Source of the DNA: JAAEPI01 sp965212145
GTDB taxonomy: Bacteria; Bacteroidota; Bacteroidia; Cytophagales; Cyclobacteriaceae
Reading direction: 5' to 3'
Assembly (NCBI GenBank): GCA_965212145.1
Contig: CBDBUY010000004.1
Location: 620,001 to 684,000 of the forward strand
DNA: 64,000 nucleotides
The position numbers and the translations under genes are program-made. Positions 26,263 through 35,137 of this stretch are shown here, piece after piece (the stretch's first letter is position 1; each line of letters opens with the position of its first letter). The notes beneath the pieces are model-generated. The model was not told the origin of the DNA and ran no database searches. It saw nothing but the letters and a program-made list of their open reading frames with translations.

Positions 26263-27557
26263 TTGTTTCTTGATTTAATAAAGACGTAGAAAGGGACGCC
26301 AAGCATCAACAAAATAAATCCGGAAAAAACAGATTCCTGCCCTGATCCGATAAATGCCCAAATCGTAAATAGAAAGGCCACCGAGGAGATGGCGATTTTG
26401 TAAACCATCCGTTTTTGCTTTCGTTTTTCAGCCAGAAAAATACCGTATGCGGCTACCGAAAACGCATAGGGCACCAAAACCAGAAAAGTCGAGAGCAGGA
26501 TTAAATAACTGAAGGTCTCGATTAGCCCTTTGGTGTAATTCATGATCATCATGATAGCTACCAAGACAGAAGAAATCGTCAGCCCAATGGCTGGAACTCC
26601 TTTTCCGTTTTTACGCCCAAAAATTCCAGGGAAAAGCTTGTCGGCCGCTGCTGATGCCGGAATTTGTCCCTGAATCAGAATCCATCCGTTTAATGCCCCC
26701 AAGGTTGAAACCACAGCTCCAAAGGCTACCAATTTCCCGCCAAAAGTGCCCCACATGATCTCGGCCGCAGCGGCATAAGGAAACGGAGACGACTTCAGTT
26801 CGACTGCCGGAATCATTCCCATGATTGCAACTGACCCAATCATGTAAACCAGAAAGGCAATCCCCAGCCCAAAATAGGTGGCGCGTGGAATGGTGCGATC
26901 CGGGTTCTCGACTTCCGATGCAGGAATGGTGGCACATTCTATCCCCATAAAGGAAAAGAAAGCAAAAGCAGCAGCCGCGGTGATCGCTGAGAAATCGGAA
27001 TTTCCCGAAATATTCAGCGGGCTGAAATTGGAAGCCTCCATGTAAAATAGCCCGACGATTCCGACCAGCACCAATGGCGCGATTTTCAACACTGAGGTGA
27101 CCAATTGAAAAACCCCTGCCTCGCGGATTCCCCGGGTATTCAAATAGGTAATCGTCCAAAGAATGATCAATCCTAGGATGACCGCCACCACCGGGTCATT
27201 GTTTAAAACCGGGAAGAAATAACCCAGATAGCCAACCAGTGCAATCGTGATGGCGGCATTCGTGCACCAGACACTGATCCAGTAACCCCATGCGACCAAA
27301 AATCCAGCGAACTCTCCCAAGCCCTTCCTGGCAAAAGTATAAGGCCCACCACTTATACCGGACATAGACTTACTCAGCTGACTGAAAACAAAAGAAAGTG
27401 CCAAAGCGCCAAGACCCGCGAGCACCCAACCGAAAAGGCTGATTGGGCCATGAACAGCAAGCGCAGATGGAGCCAGAAACACCCCTGATCCTATCATGCT
27501 TCCAACCACCAGCGCGGTGGCCATCCAAAATCCTAAGGGTGCTTTTTTATTCGTCAC
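26259..27557 (-). CDS. APC-family amino-acid permease/antiporter
   Basis: 432-residue transporter with about 12 membrane helices. The N-terminal helix-break motif GSMIGSGVFLAPSALA is diagnostic of APC transporters, and the overall pattern resembles the basic amino-acid/polyamine antiporter group (AdiC-like). The start is a GTG at 27557. It overlaps the dimethylargininase-like gene and probably brings arginine derivatives into the cell, possibly with exchange of the product. Substrate is inferred from the neighbour only. Confidence 0.88.
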   Translation of the reverse strand: MTNKKAPLGFWMATALVVGSMIGSGVFLAPSALAVHGPISLFGWVLAGLGALALSFVFSQLSKSMSGISGGPYTFARKGLGEFAGFLVAWGYWISVWCTNAAITIALVGYLGYFFPVLNNDPVVAVILGLIILWTITYLNTRGIREAGVFQLVTSVLKIAPLVLVGIVGLFYMEASNFSPLNISGNSDFSAITAAAAFAFFSFMGIECATIPASEVENPDRTIPRATYFGLGIAFLVYMIGSVAIMGMIPAVELKSSPFPYAAAAEIMWGTFGGKLVAFGAVVSTLGALNGWILIQGQIPASAAADKLFPGIFGRKNGKGVPAIGLTISSVLVAIMMIMNYTKGLIETFSYLILLSTFLVLVPYAFSVAAYGIFLAEKRKQKRMVYKIAISSVAFLFTIWAFIGSGQESVFSGFILLMLGVPFYVFIKSRNK

Positions 27558-27599
27558 GGGTGAATTAAATCAACCGTAATGGTACTGGAATTTCAGGAA

Positions 27600-29780
27600 T
27601 TACACATTGACTGATTTGCTCAGCGGCAATTCCCTCACCCTTGCTCCAGTTAGTTTGGATACGGCATTGGCCAGCGCTGGAAAAATGACCGGGTAGCTGG
27701 GCTCACCAAGTCCCTGTGGAGGATCAGAGCTTTCCACCAAGTACACATCCACCGGAGGTGAATCCGGCATTCGAAGCTTTCTATACGTATCGAAATTTCG
27801 TTGGACGGGTTTCCCGTTCTTGATTTCCAATCCCTCGTAAAGTGCAGCACTGATCCCGTCAGTAATTCCACCCTGCACCTGCTTGTACGCTCCAGCCGGG
27901 TTAATGATACGTCCTGCATCGGCGACTGCCCAAACGTTATAGATTTTGAGTTTGCCGTCCTGCATGCCCACTTCCACGATTTCAGCCACATACGTCCCGA
28001 AAACCATTTGCCCGGCAAAACCCAAGGCTCGGTCTGACTTATTGAAACTATCCCAACCCGATCGCTCACGCACTAGGTTGATCACATTTTTTAGCTTGCC
28101 AGTGCTATATGTCGGGCCACCGTGATTGTCGTATTTGACTTCCTTATCCCCATCTCCGAGAATCTCAAGCTGAAAGTCAATCGGATCCCTGCCGGCTGCT
28201 GTTGCCAGCTCATCCAAAAAGCTTTGGTAGGCGAATGTGGTGGCGTTTACTCCGGGTGTTCTGAGCGCGCCCACGGGCACATGGCTATTCACTTTGAAAT
28301 AAGTGACTCGCAGGTTGGGAATCAATCTCGCCGGCTGTTGATCCTCGAAAACCTCCGATGCGTGGTGTTCGTCTTCCGGCTCTTGTCGGTACGCGTATCG
28401 GCTTGTGGAAGAGACGTTGATTTCCAATGAATCTAGTTTTCCATTCTTCAGCGCTCCGGTGAATTTATACGCTCCAGCTGGTCGGTAGTAGTCACCCAGA
28501 AAGTCGTTCTCCCGATCCCAAACAAGTTTCACAGGGCGCTTTATTTTTTGGGAAATCATTACGGCCTCATTGGAATAATCATTGAGCAATCTCCTTCCAA
28601 ATCCCCCACCGATTCTCGTGAAATCAACGGTTATGTTTTCCCTTGGAATTCCTGTTAACTCACTGGCGTAGTAGTTGGCTGCACCCGGAGTTTGTGTAGA
28701 GCCTGTCAGGTGAATTTTGTCCTCCCTTACGTCAGCAATGAAGTTCATCGGCTCCATCTGCGCGTGACTTAAAAATGGAACCTGAAATGTTCCTTCTATG
28801 ACTTGATCGGCACTTGCAACCGCCTGATCAGGATTCCCATCTATGCGAATTTCCTTGCCTTTTTTGGCAATGCCCTCACGAAATTGCGAGTAAAGCTCAT
28901 CCGTAGACTCCACGTAGTTTTCAGGATTTTTCCATTTAACTTCCACAAGCTTTTTAGCCTTAAAAGCCGTCCAGATGTTTTCGGCCACCACCGCCACACC
29001 GTCCTGCAGCCAAAGTGGATTGTCATGCCCATCAATCTTAAAAACATCCAGAACGCCCTTCTGTTCAAGGGCCTTGGCGCCATCAAAATTCACCACCTTG
29101 GCACCAAAAACTTCCGGCTTCACTACGGTGGCGTACACCATCCCTTCCACCTCCTGATCGATCCCGAAAAGTGGTTGGCCGGTCACTATTTTTTCCAAAT
29201 CTACTTCCTTGGTGGATTTGCCGATGAGCTTGAAATCCTTAGGATCCTTCAGCGGCACTTCTTCCTTCAACTCTAATTTGGCAGCCTCCAGGGCCACCTG
29301 GCCATAATGGACTTTATTTTTTCCATTAATGATGAAACCATCTTCGGTTTTGCAATCCTCTTCCTTTACTTGCCATTGCTTGGCAGCCGCTCTTACCAGC
29401 ACATCTCGGGCTATGGCCCCAGCCTGACGCAGCGTTTCGTAATTCGTTCTTACTGAATTGCTGCCTCCTGCATACTGAGCCCCGAAAACATTGTCGTATT
29501 TGGCCGTCTCGACGGTCACTTTCTCCCAAGGCATGTCCAGTTCCTCGGCGAGGATCATCGGAAGTGAAGTTTTCACACCCTGACCGATTTCCGGGTTTTT
29601 GCCAAGTATGGTCACCGTACCATCTCCATTCACCCGGATGTAGGCATTGATTTCCTGCTCAAAATCCGGCCAGTCAGGCTCGGACTTGCAACTGTATAGA
29701 TTTAATCCGATCAGCAGTCCGCCTCCTGCGGCTCCTGATATTTTGAGGAAATCTCGTCGGGTTGTTTTCATGCCGCTCAT
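27600..29780 (-). CDS. molybdopterin-binding subunit of an IorB-type aldehyde/isoquinoline oxidoreductase
   Basis: 726-residue large subunit of the xanthine-oxidase family. A Tat signal (TTRRDFLKISGAAGGG) exports the folded cofactor-loaded protein, and the following Cys in LNLYSC could be lipidated. Cofactor-binding regions are recognisable: GKNPEIGQGVKTSLPMILAE, GGGFGRRLLNDY, GALRTPGV and QGLGEPSYPVIFPAL, the last with the catalytic Glu. It is the family typified by isoquinoline 1-oxidoreductase beta subunit; most members have unknown aldehyde or N-heterocycle substrates. Its start overlaps the 2Fe-2S subunit gene by four bases. Confidence 0.9.
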   Translation of the reverse strand: MSGMKTTRRDFLKISGAAGGGLLIGLNLYSCKSEPDWPDFEQEINAYIRVNGDGTVTILGKNPEIGQGVKTSLPMILAEELDMPWEKVTVETAKYDNVFGAQYAGGSNSVRTNYETLRQAGAIARDVLVRAAAKQWQVKEEDCKTEDGFIINGKNKVHYGQVALEAAKLELKEEVPLKDPKDFKLIGKSTKEVDLEKIVTGQPLFGIDQEVEGMVYATVVKPEVFGAKVVNFDGAKALEQKGVLDVFKIDGHDNPLWLQDGVAVVAENIWTAFKAKKLVEVKWKNPENYVESTDELYSQFREGIAKKGKEIRIDGNPDQAVASADQVIEGTFQVPFLSHAQMEPMNFIADVREDKIHLTGSTQTPGAANYYASELTGIPRENITVDFTRIGGGFGRRLLNDYSNEAVMISQKIKRPVKLVWDRENDFLGDYYRPAGAYKFTGALKNGKLDSLEINVSSTSRYAYRQEPEDEHHASEVFEDQQPARLIPNLRVTYFKVNSHVPVGALRTPGVNATTFAYQSFLDELATAAGRDPIDFQLEILGDGDKEVKYDNHGGPTYSTGKLKNVINLVRERSGWDSFNKSDRALGFAGQMVFGTYVAEIVEVGMQDGKLKIYNVWAVADAGRIINPAGAYKQVQGGITDGISAALYEGLEIKNGKPVQRNFDTYRKLRMPDSPPVDVYLVESSDPPQGLGEPSYPVIFPALANAVSKLTGARVRELPLSKSVNV

Positions 29781-30244
29781 ACTCGTCCTCCTTCCTCGGC
29801 GACTTTTTGAATCGCCTTTTTAATTTGAGGATACGTTCCGCACTTGCAGATATTTCCCGCCATAGCTACATCAATTTCTGATTCGGATGGATTGGAATTT
29901 TTTCTGAGTAAAGCTGTCGCAGACATGATCTGCCCGGACTGACAATAGCCGCATTGTGGCACATCAAATTCCATCCAGGCTTCCTGTACGGCATTCAGCC
30001 GGCCCTCACCCAACGATTCGATGGTTTCTATTTCCTTGTCGACTGCACGTGAGACGGGAATCGAACAAGAGCGAACTGCATCACCATCCACATGAACGGT
30101 GCATGCGCCGCATTGTGCGATTCCACATCCGAATTTCGTGCCTTTGAGATTGAGTTCATCTCGGAGGACCCACAGGAGTGGCATGTCCTCGTCTACATCA
30201 ACTTCCCGCTTGGAGCCGTTGACGTTTAAGTTGTATTGAGCCAT
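29777..30244 (-). CDS. 2Fe-2S subunit of the IorAB-type molybdenum hydroxylase
   Basis: 155-residue electron-transfer subunit with two 2Fe-2S clusters: the plant-ferredoxin-type motif FGCGIAQCGACTVHVDG plus a later Cys, and the helical domain motifs CGYCQSG and GNICKCGTYPQI. It pairs with the molybdopterin subunit. No signal peptide of its own, so it would be carried out through Tat with its partner. No cytochrome c or maturation factor gene is adjacent, so the electron acceptor is unknown. Confidence 0.92.
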   Translation of the reverse strand: MAQYNLNVNGSKREVDVDEDMPLLWVLRDELNLKGTKFGCGIAQCGACTVHVDGDAVRSCSIPVSRAVDKEIETIESLGEGRLNAVQEAWMEFDVPQCGYCQSGQIMSATALLRKNSNPSESEIDVAMAGNICKCGTYPQIKKAIQKVAEEGGRV

Positions 30245-30372
30245 AGAGAAGGTAGGTTAAAGGTTTTTTAAACTTCCCTTTGCCAATTGGGTTTATTAAT
30301 GACTTGTTAATATCGAATCTGCCCATTTGTCACCCTTCCCCACAAAGGCACGATAAGTGACATTCCGGCCGC

Positions 30373-32115
30373 ATGGCAAAAGAAAAAAAGACCGTTACCT
30401 TCAGGTGGGCACTCAAGAACATCATCTGGCCGAGACGAAAAACCCTTTTTATTGGACTGGCGCTGATTGTCGTTACCCGTCCGGCCGGATTGGTACTTCC
30501 ATGGTCAACCAAGTATCTTCTTGACGATGTGGTCGGCAATGGCGATCTGGATTTGCTGAAATGGCTCATGATGGCGATCGTCGGGGCTCTGGCGATCCAA
30601 GCCATCGGAGGTTTCCTGCTCACCAGAATTCTCAGCGTGGAAGCGCAATATCTCATCTCCGAGCTTAGGGTGAAAGTCCAAAAGAAAGTCCTTTCCCTGC
30701 CCATCAGCTATTTTGACAATGCCAAGTCAGGGTCACTGGTTTCCAGAATCATGACCGACGTGGAAGGTGTGAGAAACTTGGTGGGAACAGGTCTGGTGCA
30801 GTTAGTTGGCGGCACGCTCACCTCCATTATATCAATTTTCTTCCTGATCAAAATGAATGCGACCATGACGGCTTTTACCCTGGTGCCGATTGGAATTTTT
30901 GCGTTTGTTGCTTTGAAAGCTTTTGGGAGAATTCGCCCGATTTTTCGGGAAAGAGGAAAGCTGAATGCCGAGGTGACCGGTCGCCTGACCGAGACATTAA
31001 ACGGCGTTCGCGTCATCAAAGGGTTCAATGCCGAAGAATCTGAAAACCGGACGTTTGAAGATGGCGCCAGAAGATTGTACCAAAACGTGAAGTCCAGCCT
31101 AACAGCCACGGCTTTCGTGACAAGCATGGGCACCTTCCTGATTGGTTTGGCAAGTACAGGCGTGCTCGGTCTGGGCGTTTACAACATCATCCAAGGGGAA
31201 ATGACGACTGGGGAATTGTTATCATTTATTTCCTTCCTTGGTTTCATGATCGCGCCTATCGTGCAGATGAGCAATATCGGCAGTCAATTAACCGAAGCTT
31301 TTGCAGGGTTGGATCGAACAGAAGAAATCATGCAGATGGATCCGGAGGACTTGGAGGATGACCGACCGGTTGTTTTGGAAAAACTCCATGGAGAGATCAA
31401 GTTTGAAAACGTGACCTTCAGTTACGAAGAGGACAAGCCTGTGCTCCATGACATCAGCTTTGACGCGCCTCAGGGAAGCGTGATTGCTTTGGTGGGAAGT
31501 TCGGGCTCTGGTAAATCCACGATTGCCGGACTGGCTGCCACTTTCCTGACACCTCAGGAAGGCAAGGTGACCATTGATGGACAGGATTTGTCTAAGGTCA
31601 ACTTGTCCAGTTACCGGAAACATTTGGGGGTGGTACTCCAAGATGATTTCCTGTTCGAGGGGACGATCCGGGAAAATATCCTTTTCCCAAGACCTGATGC
31701 TACAGAGTCGGAACTACTCGAGGCTGTGAAAGGCGCTTATGTCAATGAATTCACAGATAGGTTTGAAGAGGGTCTTGACACGGTGATTGGAGAACGTGGG
31801 GTGAAATTATCTGGCGGACAGAAGCAGCGAATCTCTATCGCCCGAGCCTTGTTGGCGAACCCGAAGGTTATTATTTTGGATGAAGCAACTTCTAATCTGG
31901 ACACGGAAAGTGAGATGTTCATCCAGAAGTCGCTGGACATTTTGATGAAGAACCGAACCACCTTCGTGATTGCCCACAGATTGAGCACGATCCGCCAAGC
32001 AAATCAAATTTTAGTCATCGAGGACGGCAAGATCGCCGAGCGCGGTACGCACGATGAACTGATTGCGAAAGAAGGTAGGTACTACGAGTTGTATACGTAT
32101 CAGAGTAGGATATAA
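30373..32115 (+). CDS. ABC exporter, fused membrane and ATPase domains (second MsbA-like paralogue)
   Basis: 580-residue half-transporter with an N-terminal six-helix region and a C-terminal ATPase domain: Walker A GSSGSGKST, Q-loop LQDDFLFEG, signature LSGGQKQR, Walker B VIILDEATSNLD and the H-loop in IAHRLSTI. It stands divergent from the molybdenum hydroxylase genes and is followed by a structured repeat. Substrate is unknown; lipid or drug export are both possible. Confidence 0.9.
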   Translation: MAKEKKTVTFRWALKNIIWPRRKTLFIGLALIVVTRPAGLVLPWSTKYLLDDVVGNGDLDLLKWLMMAIVGALAIQAIGGFLLTRILSVEAQYLISELRVKVQKKVLSLPISYFDNAKSGSLVSRIMTDVEGVRNLVGTGLVQLVGGTLTSIISIFFLIKMNATMTAFTLVPIGIFAFVALKAFGRIRPIFRERGKLNAEVTGRLTETLNGVRVIKGFNAEESENRTFEDGARRLYQNVKSSLTATAFVTSMGTFLIGLASTGVLGLGVYNIIQGEMTTGELLSFISFLGFMIAPIVQMSNIGSQLTEAFAGLDRTEEIMQMDPEDLEDDRPVVLEKLHGEIKFENVTFSYEEDKPVLHDISFDAPQGSVIALVGSSGSGKSTIAGLAATFLTPQEGKVTIDGQDLSKVNLSSYRKHLGVVLQDDFLFEGTIRENILFPRPDATESELLEAVKGAYVNEFTDRFEEGLDTVIGERGVKLSGGQKQRISIARALLANPKVIILDEATSNLDTESEMFIQKSLDILMKNRTTFVIAHRLSTIRQANQILVIEDGKIAERGTHDELIAKEGRYYELYTYQSRI

Positions 32116-32118
32116 ATT

Positions 32119-32204
32119 GCCTTTATGAGATCCCAGCACAAGGCTGGGAATAGCAAAGGGGGAGCCTTTAAGATTGCCGGATTTATTCCGGCATCTCATA
32201 AGGC
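32119..32204. repeat. cloverleaf-shaped palindromic element
   Basis: An outer stem (GCCTTTATGAGAT at 32119-32131 against ATCTCATAAGGC at 32193-32204, one bulge) encloses three hairpins, each with a five-base loop: TCCCAGC/GCTGGGA (32131-32149), AAAGG/CCTTT (32155-32169) and TGCCGGA/TCCGGCA (32175-32193). It fills the gap between the stops of the convergent ABC exporter and Gfo/Idh/MocA genes. It has no T-loop, anticodon arm or CCA, so it is not a tRNA. It is probably a REP-type element that may also end transcription in both directions. Confidence 0.7.
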
Positions 32205-32214
32205 AGCAGTCAAA

Positions 32215-33636
32215 TCACAACCGCCACCCCTCACGATAATTCCTCGTCACCCATTCGTTGGCTTTATCGTAGTTGGTGATTTTCATGGCATCTCCGTCCC
32301 AGTAGAGCGTGCGTCGACCGGGATAATTCCATGGTGCCCATGACGTTTCGGTCTTGCCTTCTTGCAATTCTTTGTACTGATAGGCTTTGATCGCCAGATT
32401 ACCCATTAGCACGGCCTCAGTCAGCGGTCCGGCATATTCGGGAATCGGTGAAGAGGTTTTCTTCCCTTCCAGACAGCCATTCACAAAACTCAACGCATGG
32501 CCATTTTCTTCAGCTTCCCTCGGAATTGACGGTTCGGGTGCTTTGAACATGTCATTCATTTCCAACGGAAGCAATCTTGGATTTCGAGAGTAAGTCCCAA
32601 CAACCAAAATGCCCCTGGTGCCATAAAATGCTGTGCCACCACTTCCATCGCCGAGCATTTCCCCGTCAGGTAATTCAGATGGCAAGTCGGGCATGATACC
32701 CCCATCAAACCAATTCAGTGCCACCTCACCATGATTTTTCGATTTGAATTTGAGTCGCACCGCTGAGGAAGGCGGGCAAACTTCCGGATAATTTGCTTCC
32801 ACAAAATCTCCTTTCCAGACGGTGGTACAGCTGGCTTCAGCTTCAGTTGGGTGGCCTAGCTCCAATGCGTAAAAAGGTGTCTCCATGATGTGACAACCCA
32901 TGTCGCCAAGCGCGCCGGTTCCGAAATCCCAGAAACCCCGCCATTTGAATGGCAGGTAAGCAGCATTGTAATCCCTCGTGGCAGCTGGTCCAAGCCACAA
33001 GTCCCAATCAAGTGTTTTTGGAATCGGTTGCTTTTCGGTGATTCGTCTAAGCCCTTGCGGCCAAACAGGCCGGTTCGTCCAGCAGTCCACCTTGGTCACT
33101 TTCCCGATCACGCCAGCATCAATCCATTCTTTGGTTTGGCGTATGCCTTCACCGGATGCGCCCTGATTTCCCATCTGGGTTACTATGCCATTTTCTCGAG
33201 CGGTCTTGGCCATCAATCTGGCCTCCGCGATGTTGTGCGTCAATGGTTTCTCCACATATGCATGCTTTTTTGCCCGCATGAAAGGAAGGGAAATCACGGC
33301 ATGTGTGTGATCGGGAGTTGCACAAGTGATGGCATCAATGTCATCAAGGTGCTTGTCATAAACTTCCCGGAAGTCAGCATAGGTTTTTGCCTTTGGGAAA
33401 TTCTTGAAGGTGTCTGCCGCTCGGTTTTTGTCTACATCACAGAGTGCTACGAATTTTACTTTGCCTGTTCGGTGTAGCTCGTTACAAACACCCGATCCTC
33501 TTCCGCCCACTCCGATTCCCGCTACATAAAGCGTGTCACTTGGAGCTCGATGCACGCCTCCTAAAACAAAACTTGGGACAATGGTAAATGCCGCTGCTGA
33601 GGCTCCTGTTTTTTGTAAAAATTCTCTCCTTTTCAT
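32215..33636 (-). CDS. Tat-exported Gfo/Idh/MocA-family oxidoreductase
   Basis: 473 residues. A Tat signal (MKRREFLQKTGASAAAF) precedes the nucleotide-binding fold with GIGVGGRGSG and ALCDVD. The conserved EKP motif is in YVEKPLTHNIAEA, and GDMGCHIMETPFYAL is the catalytic-domain region. Exported members with tightly bound NAD(H) are known in this family and include glycoside-cleaving and 3-keto-forming enzymes. As the last gene of the sugar operon, it could oxidise or reduce C3 of a glycoside in the periplasm. Substrate is unknown. Confidence 0.88.
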   Translation of the reverse strand: MKRREFLQKTGASAAAFTIVPSFVLGGVHRAPSDTLYVAGIGVGGRGSGVCNELHRTGKVKFVALCDVDKNRAADTFKNFPKAKTYADFREVYDKHLDDIDAITCATPDHTHAVISLPFMRAKKHAYVEKPLTHNIAEARLMAKTARENGIVTQMGNQGASGEGIRQTKEWIDAGVIGKVTKVDCWTNRPVWPQGLRRITEKQPIPKTLDWDLWLGPAATRDYNAAYLPFKWRGFWDFGTGALGDMGCHIMETPFYALELGHPTEAEASCTTVWKGDFVEANYPEVCPPSSAVRLKFKSKNHGEVALNWFDGGIMPDLPSELPDGEMLGDGSGGTAFYGTRGILVVGTYSRNPRLLPLEMNDMFKAPEPSIPREAEENGHALSFVNGCLEGKKTSSPIPEYAGPLTEAVLMGNLAIKAYQYKELQEGKTETSWAPWNYPGRRTLYWDGDAMKITNYDKANEWVTRNYREGWRL

Positions 33637-33657
33637 GACGTCAGTTTTTTCAATCGA

Positions 33658-34368
33658 TTAGTTCAAACGCTTAATTTTTATGTTTCGGAACGAGGCACTG
33701 TGGCCGTATTCCTGCAACCCTATCCTACCTGTAAGATTCCTTCCAAGGGCATCCCAATGAGCATAGGCCGAGTTAGCTAAAAGACTATCCCATTCCTGAC
33801 CTCTGACTGGAAAAGTCGATGTGATTTTGCCATTCAGATCAATCATGCCCTGATTGTTTTCAAAGTCTATCTTGACGCGAGTCGTATTCCATTTGTTGGT
33901 ACCGGCGTAGACATCCTCGGTCGCTTCTACCAGGTTAAAAACCGATCCGGCCTTTTGAATCATGGGTCGATCAGGGTAATTACTGTTATCCAACAATTGA
34001 GCTTCCACACCCGTCAGGAACGGTTCTGCGTGCTCAGGGCTTTCCTGAATGCCCCAGAAAATGCCCGTATTACCCGCCGAATCTACCTTCCAATCCACCG
34101 TCAACAGAAAGCTGGAAAATATCTCGTTTGTTACAAGTGACCTGGTACTAGGATTCTCTGATTTCAATTCTAGAATTCCGTCCTGAATGGACCAGTTCTC
34201 AAACTCACCTATTGGTTGATTGTATTCATGCCATTGATCCAATGAAGTGCCATCAAAGAGAACAATCCAGTCATTGACAACAGGCTCAGCCTCCGCTTTC
34301 TCGCTCTGCGTTTTCGGTGAAGAGCAAGCGATTAATCCGATGAAGAGTGAAAAAACCAAGTGTTTCAC
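33658..34368 (-). CDS. DUF1080 lipoprotein (3-keto-disaccharide hydrolase family), copy 2
   Basis: 236 residues from a GTG at 34368; the frame is open 36 bases further, but GTG gives a lipoprotein signal (VKHLVFSLFIGLIAC) and overlaps the stop of the upstream copy by GTGA. The DUF1080 jelly-roll motifs are WIVLFDGTSLDQWHEY, GNTGIFWGI, VEAQLLDN and GRIGLQEYG. PF06439 carries the name 3-keto-disaccharide hydrolase, and the fold resembles concanavalin-like lectins. It is a paralogue of the adjacent gene, so the two probably act on different linkages or steps. Confidence 0.87.
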   Translation of the reverse strand: MKHLVFSLFIGLIACSSPKTQSEKAEAEPVVNDWIVLFDGTSLDQWHEYNQPIGEFENWSIQDGILELKSENPSTRSLVTNEIFSSFLLTVDWKVDSAGNTGIFWGIQESPEHAEPFLTGVEAQLLDNSNYPDRPMIQKAGSVFNLVEATEDVYAGTNKWNTTRVKIDFENNQGMIDLNGKITSTFPVRGQEWDSLLANSAYAHWDALGRNLTGRIGLQEYGHSASFRNIKIKRLN

Positions 34369-35126
34369 TCCGATAATTCCTTGATCCGGATATTTCGATA
34401 CCAAACCACATCACTGTGATCTTGCAACCCGATTCTTCCGGTCCTGTATTTTCCAAAGCCTTCCCAATCGGCAAACTTAGAGTTGGCCACCAGTGAGTCC
34501 CACTTCGCTCCATGTGGCTCGAATTCCACGATTTTGGTTTTATTCAGTTTGACCCAGCCCACATTGTTCTTATGATCAACCATAAGTACAACTCGATTCC
34601 ACTCTCCGGCAGGATTGCAAACATCAGCAGTTGGCTGCACCATGTCGTAGAGCGCTCCTGCCTGATGGAATTTCGGATTGGCCTGAGCGTCCGGGTGACG
34701 TTCGTTATCCAATACCTGAATTTCAGGGCCAGTTTGATAGGCTTCTCCGTATTTTGGGTCTTCAAACACTCCCCAGAAAATTCCACTGTTCCCACCTTCT
34801 GATATCTTCCATTCAAGGGACAGTTTGAAATTGGTGTATTCGTCTTTGGTCACGATGTTTTTTCCACCTTCCTCTCCGGGAGTGAATTTCATAGAACCAT
34901 CTTCTTCAATTGTCCACTCGGCATACATTTCGTCTGTATTGTAGCCTTTCCAGTTATTAAAGTTGGACCCATCAAACAGGACTGTCCAGTCCTCTTTTTC
35001 GGATTTATCCTTCTTTTTCATTTCGGCTTTCTCTTCCTTTTTCTCCCCTTCCTCGCCCGATTTTTTATTGCTGCTACAAGCGCTGAAAATGACCACAACT
35101 GCAAAAACGTAGATTAATTTCTTCAT
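34365..35126 (-). CDS. DUF1080 lipoprotein (3-keto-disaccharide hydrolase family), copy 1
   Basis: 253 residues. Lipoprotein signal MKKLIYVFAVVVIFSAC, then a Lys/Glu-rich linker of about 30 residues, then the DUF1080 domain: WTVLFDGSNFNNWKGY, GNSGIFWGV, GPEIQVLDN, HQAGALYDM and GRIGLQDHSD. The linker would hold the enzyme away from the membrane. It starts 11 bases after the isomerase stop. The proposed role is cleavage of 3-keto-glycosides outside the inner membrane. Confidence 0.88.
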   Translation of the reverse strand: MKKLIYVFAVVVIFSACSSNKKSGEEGEKKEEKAEMKKKDKSEKEDWTVLFDGSNFNNWKGYNTDEMYAEWTIEEDGSMKFTPGEEGGKNIVTKDEYTNFKLSLEWKISEGGNSGIFWGVFEDPKYGEAYQTGPEIQVLDNERHPDAQANPKFHQAGALYDMVQPTADVCNPAGEWNRVVLMVDHKNNVGWVKLNKTKIVEFEPHGAKWDSLVANSKFADWEGFGKYRTGRIGLQDHSDVVWYRNIRIKELSE

Positions 35127-35137
35127 GGTTTCAATGG

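Noticed and set aside
26611..27159. Minus-strand 182-codon frame in another phase of the permease gene
   Set aside because: The permease frame has continuous membrane helices here; the alternative translation is low in hydrophobic pattern and Cys/His-rich as out-of-phase reading often is.
30330..30704. Minus-strand 124-codon frame overlapping the second ABC exporter start
   Set aside because: Antisense to well-supported coding sequence, Ser/Arg-rich composition typical of shadow frames.
32119..32204. tRNA gene, because the fold is a cloverleaf
   Set aside because: There is no anticodon arm of the correct size, no TTCGA T-loop, no conserved A/B box bases and no CCA context.
32890..33477. Plus-strand 195-codon frame across the Gfo/Idh/MocA gene
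   Set aside because: Antisense shadow; no start-site signal and no recognisable motif.
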